Positions 25,001-36,409 of a DNA stretch of 64,000 bases are shown one piece after another. This DNA comes from Antedon mediterranea. Lineage: Eukaryota; Echinodermata; Crinoidea; Comatulida; Antedonidae. Position 1 is the stretch's first letter. Each line of letters begins with the position of its first letter. The DNA lies in assembly GCF_964355755.1 (NCBI RefSeq), contig NC_092673.1, forward strand, positions 3,167,001 to 3,231,000, in the 5' to 3' direction. A model generated the notes under the pieces. That model saw nothing but the letters and a program-made list of their open reading frames with translations, was not told the DNA's origin and made no database searches. A program made the position numbers and the translations under genes.

Positions 25001-27525
25001 AAAAAAACTTAAATTGTGGTAACGTTTTAAAATGGCGTAAAATTGCAGCTAGACGGCATGGACCGGGGCAAGTGGTATTTTTCTGAAATGACTAGATCCT
25101 ACTCGCCCCAATCCATGTATCGTCATCCCGGTCCATGCCGTTTATCACGTAATTATAGCCCTATATTTCATCCGGTTATATTGCAATTTTTATTTAAAAA
25201 AACGTTAAATTGTAGTAACGTTTTAAAATGGCGTAAAATGACAGCTAGACGGCATGGACCGGGGCAAGTGGTATTTTTCTGAAACGACTGGACCCTACTA
25301 GCCCCAACCCATGTATCGTCATCCCGGTCCATGCCGTTCATAACGTAATTATAGCCCTATAAATCATTCGGTTATATTTCATTTTTTTATTAAAAAAAAC
25401 GTTAAATTGTGGTAACGTTTTAAAATGGCGTAAAATGCTAGCTAGACGGCATGGACCGGGGCAAGTGGTATTTTTCTGAAATGACTGGACCCTACTCGCC
25501 CCAACCCATGTATCGTCATCCCGGTCCATGCCGTTTATAACGTAATTATAGCCCTATATATCATCCGGTAATATTACATTTTTCCTTTAAAAAAAACTTA
25601 AATTGTAGTAACGTTTTAAAATGGCGTAAAATGGCAGCTAGACGGCATGGACCGGGGGAAGTGGTATTTTTCTGAAACGACAGGACCCTACTAGCCCCAA
25701 CCCATGTATCGTCATCCCGGTCCATGCCGTTTATAACGTAATTATAGCCCTATAAATCATACGGTTATATTGCATTTTTTATAAAAAAAAAAACTTAAAT
25801 TGTGGTAACGTTTTAAAATGGCGTAAAATGGCAGCTAGACGGCATGGACCGGGGCAAGTGGTATTTTTCTGAAATGACTAGATCCTACTCGCCCCAATCC
25901 ATGTATCGTCATCCCGGTCCATGCCGTTTATCACGTAATTATAGCCCTATATTTCATCCGGTTATATTGCAATTTTTATTTAAAAAAACGTTAAATTGTA
26001 GTAACGTTTTAAAATGGCGTAAAATGACAGCTAGACGGCATGGACCGGGGCAAGTGGTATTTTTCTGAAACGACTGGACCCTACTAGCCCCAACCCATGT
26101 ATCGTCATCCCGGTCCATGCCGTTCATAACGTAATTATAGCCCTATAAATCATTCGGTTATATTTCATTTTTTATAAAAAAAAACGTTAAATTGTGGTAA
26201 CGTTTTAAAATGGCGTAAAATGCTAGCTAGACGGCATGGACCGGGGCAAGTGGTATTTTTCTGAAATGACTGGACCCTACTCGCCCCAACCCATGTATCG
26301 TCATCCCGGTCCATGCCGTTTATAACGTAATTATAGCCCTATATATCATACGGTAATATTACATTTTTCATTTAAAAAAAACTTAAATTGTAGTAACGTT
26401 TTAAAATGGCGTAAAATGGCAGCTAGACGGCATGGACCGGGGCAAGTGGTATTTTTCTGAAACGACAGGACCCTACTAGCCCCAACCCATGTATCGTCAT
26501 CCCGGTCCATGCCGTTTATCACGTAATTATAGCCCTATATTTCATCCGGTTATATTGCAATTTTTATTTAAAAAAACGTTAAATTGTAGTAACGTTTTAA
26601 AATGGCGTAAAATGACAGCTAGACGGCATGGACCGGGGCAAGTGGTATTTTTCTGAAACGACTGGACCCTACTAGCCCCAACCCATGTATCGTCATCCCG
26701 GTCCATGCCGTTCATAACGTAATTATAGCCCTATAAATCATTCGGTTATATTTCATTTTTTATAAAAAAAACCGTTAAATTGTGGTAACGTTTTAAAATG
26801 GCGTAAAATGCTAGCTAGACGGCATGGACCGGGGCAAGTGGTATTTTTCTGAAATGACTGGACCCTACTCGCCCCAACCCATGTATCGTCATCCCGGTCC
26901 ATGCCGTTTATAACGTAATTATAGCCCTATATATCATACGGTAATATTACATTTTTCATTTAAAAAAAACTTAAATTGTAGTAACGTTTTAAAATGGCGT
27001 AAAATGGCAGCTAGACGGCATGGACCGGGGCAAGTGGTATTTTTCTGAAACGACAGGACCCTACTAGCCCCAACCCATGTATCGTCATCCCGGTCCATGC
27101 CGTTTATAACGTAATTATAGCCCTATAAATCATACGGTTATATTGCATTTTTTTATTTAAAAAAAACTTAAATTGTGGTAACGTTTTAAAATGGCGTAAA
27201 ATGGCAGCTAGACGGCATGGACCGGGGCAAGTGGTATTTTTCTGAAATGACTAGATCCTACTCGCCCCAATCCATGTATCGTCATCCCGGTCCATGCCGT
27301 TTATCACGTAATTATAGCCCTATAAATCATCCGGTATATTGCATATTTTATTTAAAAAAACATTAAATTGTAGTAAGTTTTTAAAATGGCGTAAAATGAC
27401 AGCTAGACGGCATGGACCGGGGCAAGTGGTATTTTTCTGAAACGACTGGACCCTACTAGCCCCAACCCATGTATCGTCATCCCGGTCCATGCTGTTTATA
27501 ACGAAGTTATAGCCCTATAAATCAT
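15895..27525 (-). repeat. Satellite arm B: ~196-bp monomers, inverted orientation
   Basis: About 59 monomers of the same family as arm A on the opposite strand. The inner part (to ~22.9 kb) is more divergent; the outer part (~23.5-27.5 kb) matches monomer types of arm A closely. A 2,345-bp (twelve-monomer) block is tandemly duplicated: about 18001-20345 and 20346-22690. Variants such as 'ggaccgagacaag' (near 18020 and 20365) support the spacing. The 1,371-bp period of arm A is also present near 24158/25529. Confidence 0.92.
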
Positions 27526-27682
27526 AGCCCTAGTTAATCTAAGCCGTAAGTATAAAATCATTTAATTAAAATATTACACATATTGCGCCCCATACATGTG
27601 AATGTGAATGTCGAATAAGGATCCAACTTCACAAAAAAAATTGAATATCGAATAAGGAATAAGTAACCAACTTCACGCCGGT
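27526..27682 (-). repeat. Right terminal inverted repeat, unique part
   Basis: These 157 bp are the reverse complement of 8626-8782, including the same 8-base A/T run. The equal length and apparent identity suggest a recent insertion or recent gene conversion between termini. Confidence 0.92.
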
Positions 27683-27691
27683 CCAGCAATC
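27683..27691. repeat. Target-site duplication, right copy (CCAGCAATC)
   Basis: Exact copy of 8617-8625, directly adjoining the right terminus. Confidence 0.93.
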
Positions 27692-28031
27692 CTATTACTT
27701 CCGGGATTGCCCATTGATATCTATCATGGGTAATTTTACCACATTGCAAACTTTTATTTTCTAATTTATAGAGCACACTTCTCATTAAAAGTGCTGAATA
27801 TATATATAATTATATGAATTTATTTATTTGATGTTAGTTTGCACATTTTTTTTAGTACATTTGGTTAATTAATTGATGAACTATTATTTGTGTGCGGACG
27901 TAGTATTGAAGTTATGTGTCCTGGATACGGGATAAACAACAACTACAATTTCACCTCTCGTGGAACTTTGTTAAGGAAATTTTGAAATAAGTAGATGTAT
28001 AAAGGGGAAAGAGTAGACATAATTATTAATT
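27692..28031. promoter_or_regulatory. Remnant of shared GRPEL1/CFAP58 upstream region
   Basis: Subtracting the element and one TSD leaves ~359 bp between the GRPEL1 and CFAP58 ATGs, a typical span for a bidirectional promoter. This segment holds an ETS-type site, ACTTCCGGG at 27697-27705. Ancestrally it would have been roughly 25 bp from the GRPEL1 start codon. It now serves CFAP58 and lies 19 kb from GRPEL1. Promoter activity is inferred, not shown. Confidence 0.5.
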
Positions 28032-31000
28032 ATGACAGAGGTAAGATTATATCTATCTATGATAAACATGGTCTAGGCTAGGGCCTGACATATAACTGTT
28101 TTAAAGCAGAATAGACAAGGCTAGGCCTGGCCCTAGAGGCTAGGCTAGGCAGTTGTAGTAAGTAGGAGGCTAACCCTTTCGACTAGCCTAGCTAGGCCTA
28201 GCCTCCTATAAAAATATAGGATAGGAGACCGTTAAATACACTCCTAGTAGTAGTACTATAAAAGGATCGATTCCAGGCTAGAGGTAAAGTAGGTCCTAGC
28301 TAGAAACAGATCGTCATTATACTTCAATTAACTTAATTAATTTAATAATATTAATAAATATAACCGCTGATTTGTTTTTCTTTTTGTGCAGGAAAAAAAG
28401 AATGAAAGTCCTGCCAATAAAGGTGCCATTGAAGACAGTGCCTTTGAGGCACTGGAAAGAGATTTCCAAGACACCTTGAGTGAGTTGATGGGTGATCGTA
28501 GCTTGGAAAAGTTTCGCACTGAATATGAAAAGTTACACCGTGCTCTGAAAAAATCACACGAAAGTGAGAAACGTTTGATGACAAAATGCAGGGAATTGAA
28601 TGCAGAGATTGTAGCAAATTCAGCAAAAGTATCAACAGCTCTTAAGTTGTCCCAAGAAGACCAGACGACAATTTCATCCCTCAAAAAAGTAACTTTCTAT
28701 TCTGATCTCTGTATTTCACAATGCTGTCCATTAATAATAATATAGTGAAAATAACTTTTTTAATTGAATTGTTAAATTTATAATCTACTAATCACCATTT
28801 TTATTCTTATCTTTTCAGGAAATTGAGAAGGCATGGAAGATGGTGGATGCATCCCAAGAGAAGGAACAAAGAGCAAGGGAGACAATCCAATCCCTTAAGC
28901 TAGAAATCACTAATCTGAGCAAACTGGTAGAGCAAGGAGCCGGCTTAACTATGGGACAGGAACATAGGTAGCTATCAAAGTACTGCACATAATTTAAGCA
29001 AAAATATGTCACCAGATTTTGTAGACACTGTATATGATATATTTTATACTCTATAGGCCTATCTTTTTGAAGCTGCAAAAACTAGCCCATTCATCCATTG
29101 TGGCCATCATCAAGAGCTTAGAAACGTTGTATTAGGCACTATAAGACTATCATTATTATTATTATTATTATAAATGATGCTTTAGACACTAACCTTATAT
29201 TAAAGTCTTTTTACGGTCAGCTGACCTGAAACCTCATCCTAACCAGGAGGGTCATTTTAAAAGTCCAGATTTTGACAACATGGTCATTGTTGGAAAACCA
29301 GTTTTTCCAATTTGTATTAAGGGTTACTGAATTCTGTAGTTCAGTATTATAGTGTTAAACAAATATTTCTACTTGTTTGTTAGTGTTAATGAGTTACTGA
29401 AAGCAAAAGAGGAATTGTCAAAAGAACGAGATGATCAACTGGCAGAGATTGTCAAACTCAGGGAGCAGTTGACAGATTCTTCAAAGAAACAACAACAGGC
29501 AGAAGAGGACAAGTCTGATGCTGAAAACAAAATATCTGAAGTAAGTCTAGATTACTGGTATTAAGTTTTTTCTCTGTTCCGACGACCTAGGCCTTAAATT
29601 ATATAAATTATCCATTATGGTATATTTGTCTCAAGATTGTCCAGCTCTGTAAATTAAGTTTTTGTTTAAATTAACTACACACCAAAAAAAACATGTGCAT
29701 ACCTGATATAGTGGAATCCAAGGTTATCAAATGGACCTAGAATCAACCAAATTTGTGTCTGATGAAAAAAAATTGGCAGACCAAATATATGTGAATAGTA
29801 CTATAGTAGCTTTTTACAACTCCCTGCTTTGTATGACCTCATAAATCCTAGGTACTAGGTCACTGCAAAAACCAAAAGCTGTCTATTATCTATGATGCAC
29901 TTTTACCAGAAATCATCAAATCCAATGTTTTGTTTTTTTTTTGTTGCTTTTCTAGTTAACACAAGACATTCAGGTTCGTAGTAATGAAGCGCAACGAGAG
30001 ATGCGCCGCAAAGAAAAGCTTGATCGTGAATTCAAAGCTGCCAAGACAGATCTTGAAGCAAAAGCGGGTGAAATCAAAGCTATGCAACAACAAGTGGAAC
30101 GCTACAAGGGTGACATGGCAAAACTGGAAACACAGTCTAAAGACCAAAAGGTCAAAAACTCCTCAAATTCACTTTATTTTATAGTGTATTTCATAGAATA
30201 TGAAAATATATAAAACATTAGGTTAAAAGTATAAAAATATTTAGGAACACTATATATATATTACACATTTCATTAAAATATAAAAATAGTACACACAGAT
30301 AGAATTAAGATAAAGTCACAAATTATACGTCATTTGAAAGTCTGATGGAATACGGTACAAAGTAAAATATCTCTTATATCTCAGCAAGTTACGTCTTTTT
30401 GTAATTGATACATATTATATTAATAAGTAATTTTTAAAGATGTTCTGTAAAAGCTACCATGATTGTTTGAAATTATTTTACTTTGGTTGATTTTAAGTCA
30501 AAATATTTTCTGTCATAATAATTTGTTTATTTAATTTGTAGATATTGTACGAAAGGACTGTAAGAGACACTGAGGTTTTGAACACGCGTTTTACACGACT
30601 GCAACAGGATTACGAAACACAGTTGATAAACAATGATCAATTGACGCAAGAGAACAATGAAAGGGTTGTCGAATTAAAGGTAAGTTGTATAACAGCTGCG
30701 TAAAATAGTTATATCTCCGATGTAGACGTTTATTTATTACTATATACTAATATAGTTATACCAATTTTTATTACAGTATTTCATTATTAATCATTATTTT
30801 TAGGCAAAAGAAGATGACATCAGTAACTTAAAAATTGAGACTGTACGTTTGAGCAAAGTGCGAGAAGGTATTCAGCGTAAGCTGAGGACGGTAGAAGACA
30901 ATAAAGCGGAAGTGGAGCAGCAGAAGGAAACTCTTAAATCGCAGATCGTTGCTCTTGAAAGAGGTAAGGCCCAGTTACATTCCTTTATTATTACAACCAA

Positions 31001-34000
31001 GCCCTTGGCCACTTTCATTCCATATGAAATGACAGTCACTGGAGTTGCTGACAGTACACCAATTACTGTCACTGAAAATTGTATTCTTGGAAGTTTATGG
31101 CCAAGAAAAATGGCAGTAAGAGTAATAAATTTGAAACATTGTATTATGAACTTTTGTAATATTTTTTTAAGAAATTGACTCAAGTAAGAAACAATCGGAG
31201 ATGGATCGCAAAGCCATCGACGATTTGATCCGTGAACGAGACATCCTAAACAAGAACCTTCTGAAAGCAGCTGGTGCAACCCAAAAACAACTGAATTTGG
31301 TGAAGCTGCATGAACACTCCAAGAAGAATCTTGAACAAGAAATTCAAAATTACAAAGATGAAGCCCTGAAACAGAGGAAGATTATTTACCAGTTGGAGAA
31401 AGAACGAGATCGCTACATCAATGAAGCCAGTGACCTGACTCAAAAGGTTAGCTTCTTGTCAACTTTAGATGACAAAACACAAACGTTTCTAGTTATTAAC
31501 TATCATCACTTTTGTCAACTTTGATGTTCTGATTATCTAGTGTGTTTACTTTTTCTTTTCCCAGGTTCTGCAACATATGGAAGATGTCAAAGTTCGCGAG
31601 ATGCAAATATTTGACTACAAGAAAAAAATTGCTGAAGCAGAAACAAAGTTGAAGCAGCAGCAAAACTTGTACGAAGCCGTCCGTAGTGACCGCAACCTGT
31701 ACAGCAAGAACCTGATTGAATCTCAAGATGAGATCACAGAGATGAAGAGGAAGCTAAAGATAATGAATCATCAAATAGATCAGTTGAAAGAGGAGATTAC
31801 TGCCAAAGAAGCAGCTCTTGTCAAAGAGCATCTGGACCATCAAAGGTACCATACATTAGATTCTCAAGCTTCAACATGAATAATTAATTGTACACCTGAC
31901 ACTTTAATTTGTGTTATGAAACCCCAGATTTATGAAAATAATTATTTAATATTTTCAGAGTGGAAAAACAGAAAGAGGCTCTAAAGGCAGAGTTGCAGCG
32001 AATGAAACAACAGGCAACTGAGAGCAGGGCATACATAGAGGCACAAGAGGCAGAAGAACGCAAACTCCTTAAGATCATATCAGAGGCTGATGCAGAAAGA
32101 CTCAGACAGAAGAAAGAACTTGATCAGGTTTGGAGACATTACTAATACTCAATTTGAAATTTGACAAGTGTCCATTGCTTGTGCCCTGGAACATGAATTA
32201 TATGTTGCCACATTGTGTAGAATATGTACCATTTAGTATCAAAGAACATTATATATATTATTATTATTTCACTTGCACTGATGAAAGACTAGTGTTGCCC
32301 GAAAGCTCTGCTAATTTTTCTGGCTGTTTTACTTTATCTTTTTTATTTAGCTTTTTGCTTATTTTATTTTGTATCTCCTTTGAGATCCAGACACTGGTAC
32401 CCACATCATTGTCATTTTTTCAATAATTTGGATTTATTATTATTATTTCATTTATATTTTTTGATTTAAGGTGATCAGTGAACGAGATATTCTTGGAACA
32501 CAACTTGTACGCCGTAACGACGAGCTTGCTCTGTTGTATGAAAAGATTAAGATTCAGCAATCTACGCTAAACAAAGGAGAGATCCAGTACCGGCAGCGCT
32601 TGGAGGATATCAGACTCCTTAAACTGGAAATTAAGAAGCTACGCAGAGAGAAGAACATCTTGAATAAGAGTGTGGCTAACGTTGATGACTTGAGGTAATT
32701 GTTTATCGTGGAAAATAAATCATACAGCATCATCACTATTATCAACATCTGAATGTGTTATTATGTTGATGTATGTCGTACAAATTATGTAAAGGTATTT
32801 CACACACAAGTCTGGTGCCAGAAAATCAAATCAAACGTCCAGGCCAAACGTTTCGTTTTCACACGACTAAGAGCATATCAATTGACGCATAGTCACATGG
32901 AGAGTCATGAAAACCAAATACTGAAATTCAATTTGATTTGCAGGAACCGCAACCATGCTGGAACAGGTGTGAAAGACCCTTAAGTCAAGACTACTTGGCG
33001 AATACTTAATATTGATAATTTATTTGTTTGCAGACGTGAGGTGTACCACCTCCAGCGTGAACTGCTTCGTGAGCGTACACGATGCAAGGCACTCGAAGAA
33101 GAACTCGAAAACCCGATGAATATCCACCGTTGGCGCAAGCTGGAAGGAAGTGACCCCAGCACGTATGAGATGATCCAGAAAATTCAAACTCTCCAGAGAA
33201 GACTGATACAGAAGACGGAGGAAGTTGTTGAGAAGGAACTCTTGATTCAGGTATGGCAGACAATCATTGTTTTTTTACAAACGTTTTAAGCAGCATGGTA
33301 TAGACTAGTCTTCACTCCATTTTGACCACATGTGAATAGTACAGTAATACTGTCTTATCATTTTTTTTAGGAAAAAGAGAAGCTGTACGTTGAATTGAAG
33401 CATATACTTGCTCGTCAACCAGGACCAGAGGTTGCAGAACAGTTGCAGATTTATCAACAGACATTGAAAGAGAAAACAAAGCAACTAAAGGTAAGCATTC
33501 CATTACTGTATAACATAATTTTTGAGATTTAAATTCTGTCAAATTTCATACTATAGAACACTATTGGGACACCAATCTGTCCTCTGTCTACACTATCAAA
33601 CTAGTTTGACAAAAAAAGTGTGATGTGCCCAAATATGGTAGTGATATGCTCAAATATGGTAGTGATATGACATCATCATGTCTATATATGGGCACATTTT
33701 TTTGTAACAAAGATTGATAGTGTAGACAGAGGACTCTATTTTTTGGGAATTCAACGAATTGTTGTTTTACTTTCTTTAGGGAATGTCGTCTGAATTAAAC
33801 ATGTATGAATCGCAAGTGAGTGAATATAAGTACGAGATTGAAAGACTAGCCCGAGAACTACAAGACGTTAAGAAGAAATACTACATGCAGAAAAGAAAAG
33901 AACAGCAGGCCAAGTATGTACAATATATTGATTTGTGTTAATATTCAATAAAGATAGAAATTCATGTCATTGTCTAGTTATTTACAATTTTCGCGCCGCT

Positions 34001-34390
34001 CCTTTAGGCAGTTATATTCAAGAGAACGAAAGCATTAGGAAACAGTTGCCATGCGGGAGCTTTTAGTTTACTACGGCTGGAATAATGGGTATTTGGAAAC
34101 TCGGACTGGGCATTCGCACACCCCCAAAGTATCTGGGAAAAGAGAGTCTATGAAAACATTTGCTGATAAATATTGAGATGCATGACGGTAGTTATGCGTC
34201 AGATGAGCAGCATTTTTTGTAAAAAATATTTCTTATTATAATACTGTATATTTTTGTTTTTTATAGGGAACGTGATCGTGTGTTAGCCCAAGGTGGCGCC
34301 CCCACCATACAAGCACAGAGGTCAGATGGGCCACGGTTCACAGGAGGTGGTTTTAACCTAAAGCCACCAGCTCAAGTCAAAGCTTCCTAA
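28032..34390 (+). CDS. CFAP58: Cilia- and flagella-associated protein 58
   Basis: CFAP58 is a coiled-coil axonemal protein needed for motile cilia and sperm flagella. Fifteen exons join in phase: 28032-28040, 28392-28688, 28819-28967, 29384-29540, 29956-30150, 30542-30679, 30804-30963, 31172-31446, 31565-31845, 31959-32127, 32471-32694, 33034-33250, 33371-33490, 33780-33913 and 34267-34390. The product is 882 residues, against 872 in human. It is almost entirely heptad-rich coiled coil. Conserved blocks include KCRELNAEIVANSAKV, EIEKAWKMVD, RERDILNKN, KQQQNLYEAVRSDRNLYSKN, RRNDELALLYEKIKIQQS and NIHRWRKLEGSDP. The C-terminus RFTGGGFNLKP matches the family tail. The first coding exon is only 9 nt (ATG ACA GAG), the least certain piece. 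Donor gtcaaa at 30151 is weak but phase supports it. Confidence 0.95.
32258..32452. repeat. Dispersed repeat of unknown class, copy 1 (CFAP58 intron)
   Basis: Contains 'ctagtgttgcccgaaa', 'tttctggctgttttacttta' and 'gagatccag', all in the same order as at 53170-53405. Both copies are flanked by att microsatellite runs. I do not recognise the family. Confidence 0.6.
33579..33734. mobile_element. Inverted-repeat element, CTCTGTCTACACTATCAAA family, copy 2
   Basis: Ends are gtcctctgtctacactatca and its complement tgatagtgtagacagaggac. The interior has two copies of the 21-bp unit with 'tatggtagtgatatg', one fewer than copy 1. It sits in a CFAP58 intron. Confidence 0.8.
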
Positions 34391-34405
34391 CTATATCACC
34401 CTGCT

Positions 34406-34411
34406 AATAAA
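34406..34411 (+). terminator. CFAP58 polyadenylation signal (AATAAA)
   Basis: AATAAA begins 16 bp after the CFAP58 stop; a second lies about 20 bp further on. The 3' UTR is probably very short. Confidence 0.6.
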
Positions 34412-34913
34412 TTAATTTACATATAATAAATGTATCACATTTAATGTTTAATATAAATAATAAATTCAATAAATGTTTCCATGAAGTTTTACTTGTATAC
34501 GTTTTAATTCAATAAATTACAATGTTTACAGTCTGAATAAATTATAAATGATTTATTTTATTGTTGTTTTGTACTAAATTGATGAATAGAGTAGACAGAC
34601 ACAATAGAGTTGAACACCAGTTATAGGACTAAATGGTAGCACTGTAAATTTCTCTCTTATCAATTATAACAGCTTTAAAAATGTAATATTTATTTAAAAA
34701 TTCAAGCAAGGTGGGATCGCATAACAAATGGCCAGTGGTGTTTTTTTCGTATTACTGCTTATTGACGTATTATAATCGGAAACGCGTTTTATGGATAGCG
34801 AAGAAACGGTGTGTGTAACAAGTTGTTGACGCATTTTAGTTTGAAACTGTTTTTCATCAAACCGCTAAGCAATGGCAATTTGTTGCCGTCTGATCGTAAA
34901 GTGGTTGCTGCTA

Positions 34914-35073
34914 AAGCTTGGTTCCCACTAGGACGTAACGCAAGGACGTAGACGAAACGCAAGTGAATTGACCAATCACAAGCGATGGCTTATTATAACT
35001 TCGCTTGTCATTGGATAAAACGCTTGCGTTGCGTTTACGTCCTTGCGTTACGTTCTAGGTGGGAACCAAGCTT
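34914..35073. mobile_element. 160-bp inverted-repeat element with TA duplication
   Basis: Termini aagcttggttcccac and gtgggaaccaagctt are complementary. The symmetry extends inward through ggacgtaacgcaaggacgta and its complement near 35036-35055. TA flanks both sides (34912-34913, 35074-35075), as for Tc1/mariner-type MITEs. It is non-coding. Confidence 0.75.
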
Positions 35074-35075
35074 TA

Positions 35076-36180
35076 CAAAAATATAGAAAATGATCGTGTC
35101 TTCATTTTTTATATTTTTTAGGCCTATATTGACATATTACGATCGGGAACGGCGAATAGAACGCATTTTTTGTAATCGTCTGTAAGTTGCTGACGCATTT
35201 ATTCTATATAAAAAAAACCCTGAACATATTTAATTTCAAAAATTGATTCAATCTTTTATTTATAGTTACGTCGATGTTGTTTACTAGGTCTCAATAAGCC
35301 ATGTCCGAATCCCGTTTGCGTAATTTTTTTTTCCAGGACGAACGTGGGCAGAAATCATGAATAATTCATGAATAATTATGACATAATAGGAAACATTATC
35401 CCGTTTGACATGCTTACAATTATTGTTATGCATTCGTTCAGTGCGCATGCTGATTTACATATTTAGGTGTACGTCAAAAAGCTATTCCGTAGAATTTAAT
35501 GGCTACAGCTTTACAAAAGAATGTGTTCCTCGCGGCTCCACACCCAGAAAATGCAATGACCATTGTAAGTAGGCCTGATATTGTCTGTATTTATGATATT
35601 TTTAATGTGACATTATATTTGTAAGACGGTTGGTTGTTCAGTCCTCCTGCCGCGTGGTAATTCAGTCCTGCCGCGTAATAATTCAGTCCATTGCGTTGTT
35701 TTGGCAAAAGCTATAGGCCTAGGCCTACATTGAAGCGTGTTATATTAGCCTACATGAGGAAACAGTAAGACACTCGCATTAGTCGGCATCGCCAGTATGT
35801 TCTTGTAAATTAAGTCGTACTCGTAAAATAACCAAACCCAGATATACTTATTGTGATAATCAAAAGATTTATTTAAATTTCGTGGCATTTTATTTCAAAC
35901 AGCGAGTCAAAACCCGTAGAACAAACATGCATAAAAAAGCTAAAAAACAACTCAACAACAAATCGATTTTAAATCATATGGATATAACAACATTATTATT
36001 AAATTAATAATAAAATAGAAAGTGGCAGAAACAGTGTTTACTTAACTTTAAACCTCATTAGCAAAACATGTTACACACAAAAATAGCAACTCTACCAATA
36101 AATACTGTACAATATTTGGTATACCTAGCCTCTTTTTCAAATTTAAATTCATTTAAATTTGTCACAAGTCCGAAATTAAT
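35076..36180. other. Intergenic region; one exon-like segment, otherwise nothing recognised
   Basis: Holds the exon-like segment at 35499-35564 (reported as a finding), and a small imperfect direct repeat around 35638-35695 ('attcagtcctgccgcgt'). The rest is AT-rich with no recognised coding or RNA signal. Confidence 0.5.
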
Positions 36181-36181
36181 G

Positions 36182-36187
36182 TTTATT
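36182..36187 (-). terminator. Candidate FOXI polyadenylation signal
   Basis: TTTATT reads AATAAA on the minus strand, about 220 bp beyond the FOXI stop and just past the inverted-repeat element at 36221-36370. If used, that element is part of the 3' UTR. Confidence 0.4.
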
Positions 36188-36220
36188 TACATTTGCAAGT
36201 TCTGTAATAGTTCTGTATAC

Positions 36221-36370
36221 TACCCCTTTCACACCAAAAGCAAAACTCCGGAGACACTCCGGAGTTGACGCCCCGCTGTTTTGGTGATCAAGCAGATCCG
36301 GTTGAACCGCTGAACATGATCCGGAGAGCGAACTGCGGGGACACCCCGGTGTTTTGGTGTGAAAGGGGTA
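36221..36370. mobile_element. 150-bp foldback element in FOXI 3' region
   Basis: Ends tacccctttcacaccaaaa and ttttggtgtgaaaggggta are perfect 19-bp complements. TAC flanks both sides (36218-36220, 36371-36373). The inside is GC-rich with a further small hairpin (actccggagacactccggag). It begins 40 bp past the FOXI stop codon. Confidence 0.75.
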
Positions 36371-36409
36371 TACCATACCACGCAGGAAATGTCATTAATG
36401 TCGATGTGT

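Larger units (their letters stand above)
8626..27682. mobile_element. 19-kb foldback transposon-like element filled with inverted ~196-bp satellite arms
   Basis: The outer 157 bp at each end are, as far as I can compare by eye, identical inverted copies, flanked by a 9-bp direct repeat. The interior is only ~196-bp monomers: about 37 in one orientation (8783 to ~15894), then about 59 in the other (~15895 to 27525). No transposase-like frame exists inside; the ~60-80-codon open frames are the same satellite read repeatedly. A 9-bp TSD and long inverted arms built of tandem repeats are known from Drosophila FB elements, whose autonomous partner FB-NOF is a Mutator-type (Phantom) element; sea-urchin TU foldback elements are similar with 8-bp TSDs. 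I infer a non-autonomous foldback element moved in trans. The superfamily assignment is inference from TSD length and architecture only. Confidence 0.9.

Noticed and set aside
8783-27525. Dozens of ~63-79-codon open frames on both strands (for example at 10388, 12006, 20053, 25043)
   Set aside because: They are the same satellite monomer read at fixed intervals, start at the 'catggaccggg' motif by chance, and have no domain or splice context.
8783-27525. CRISPR-like or centromeric array
   Set aside because: The regular period comes from whole monomers with no spacers, in an animal genome. It is bounded by TIRs and TSDs between genes, so it is a transposon-borne satellite.
8626-27682. Assembly artefact (hairpin read or collapsed inversion)
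   Set aside because: The arms differ in length and in monomer content, and a perfect 9-bp TSD sits outside. An artefactual mirror would give matching arms and no TSD. Long-read confirmation is still desirable.
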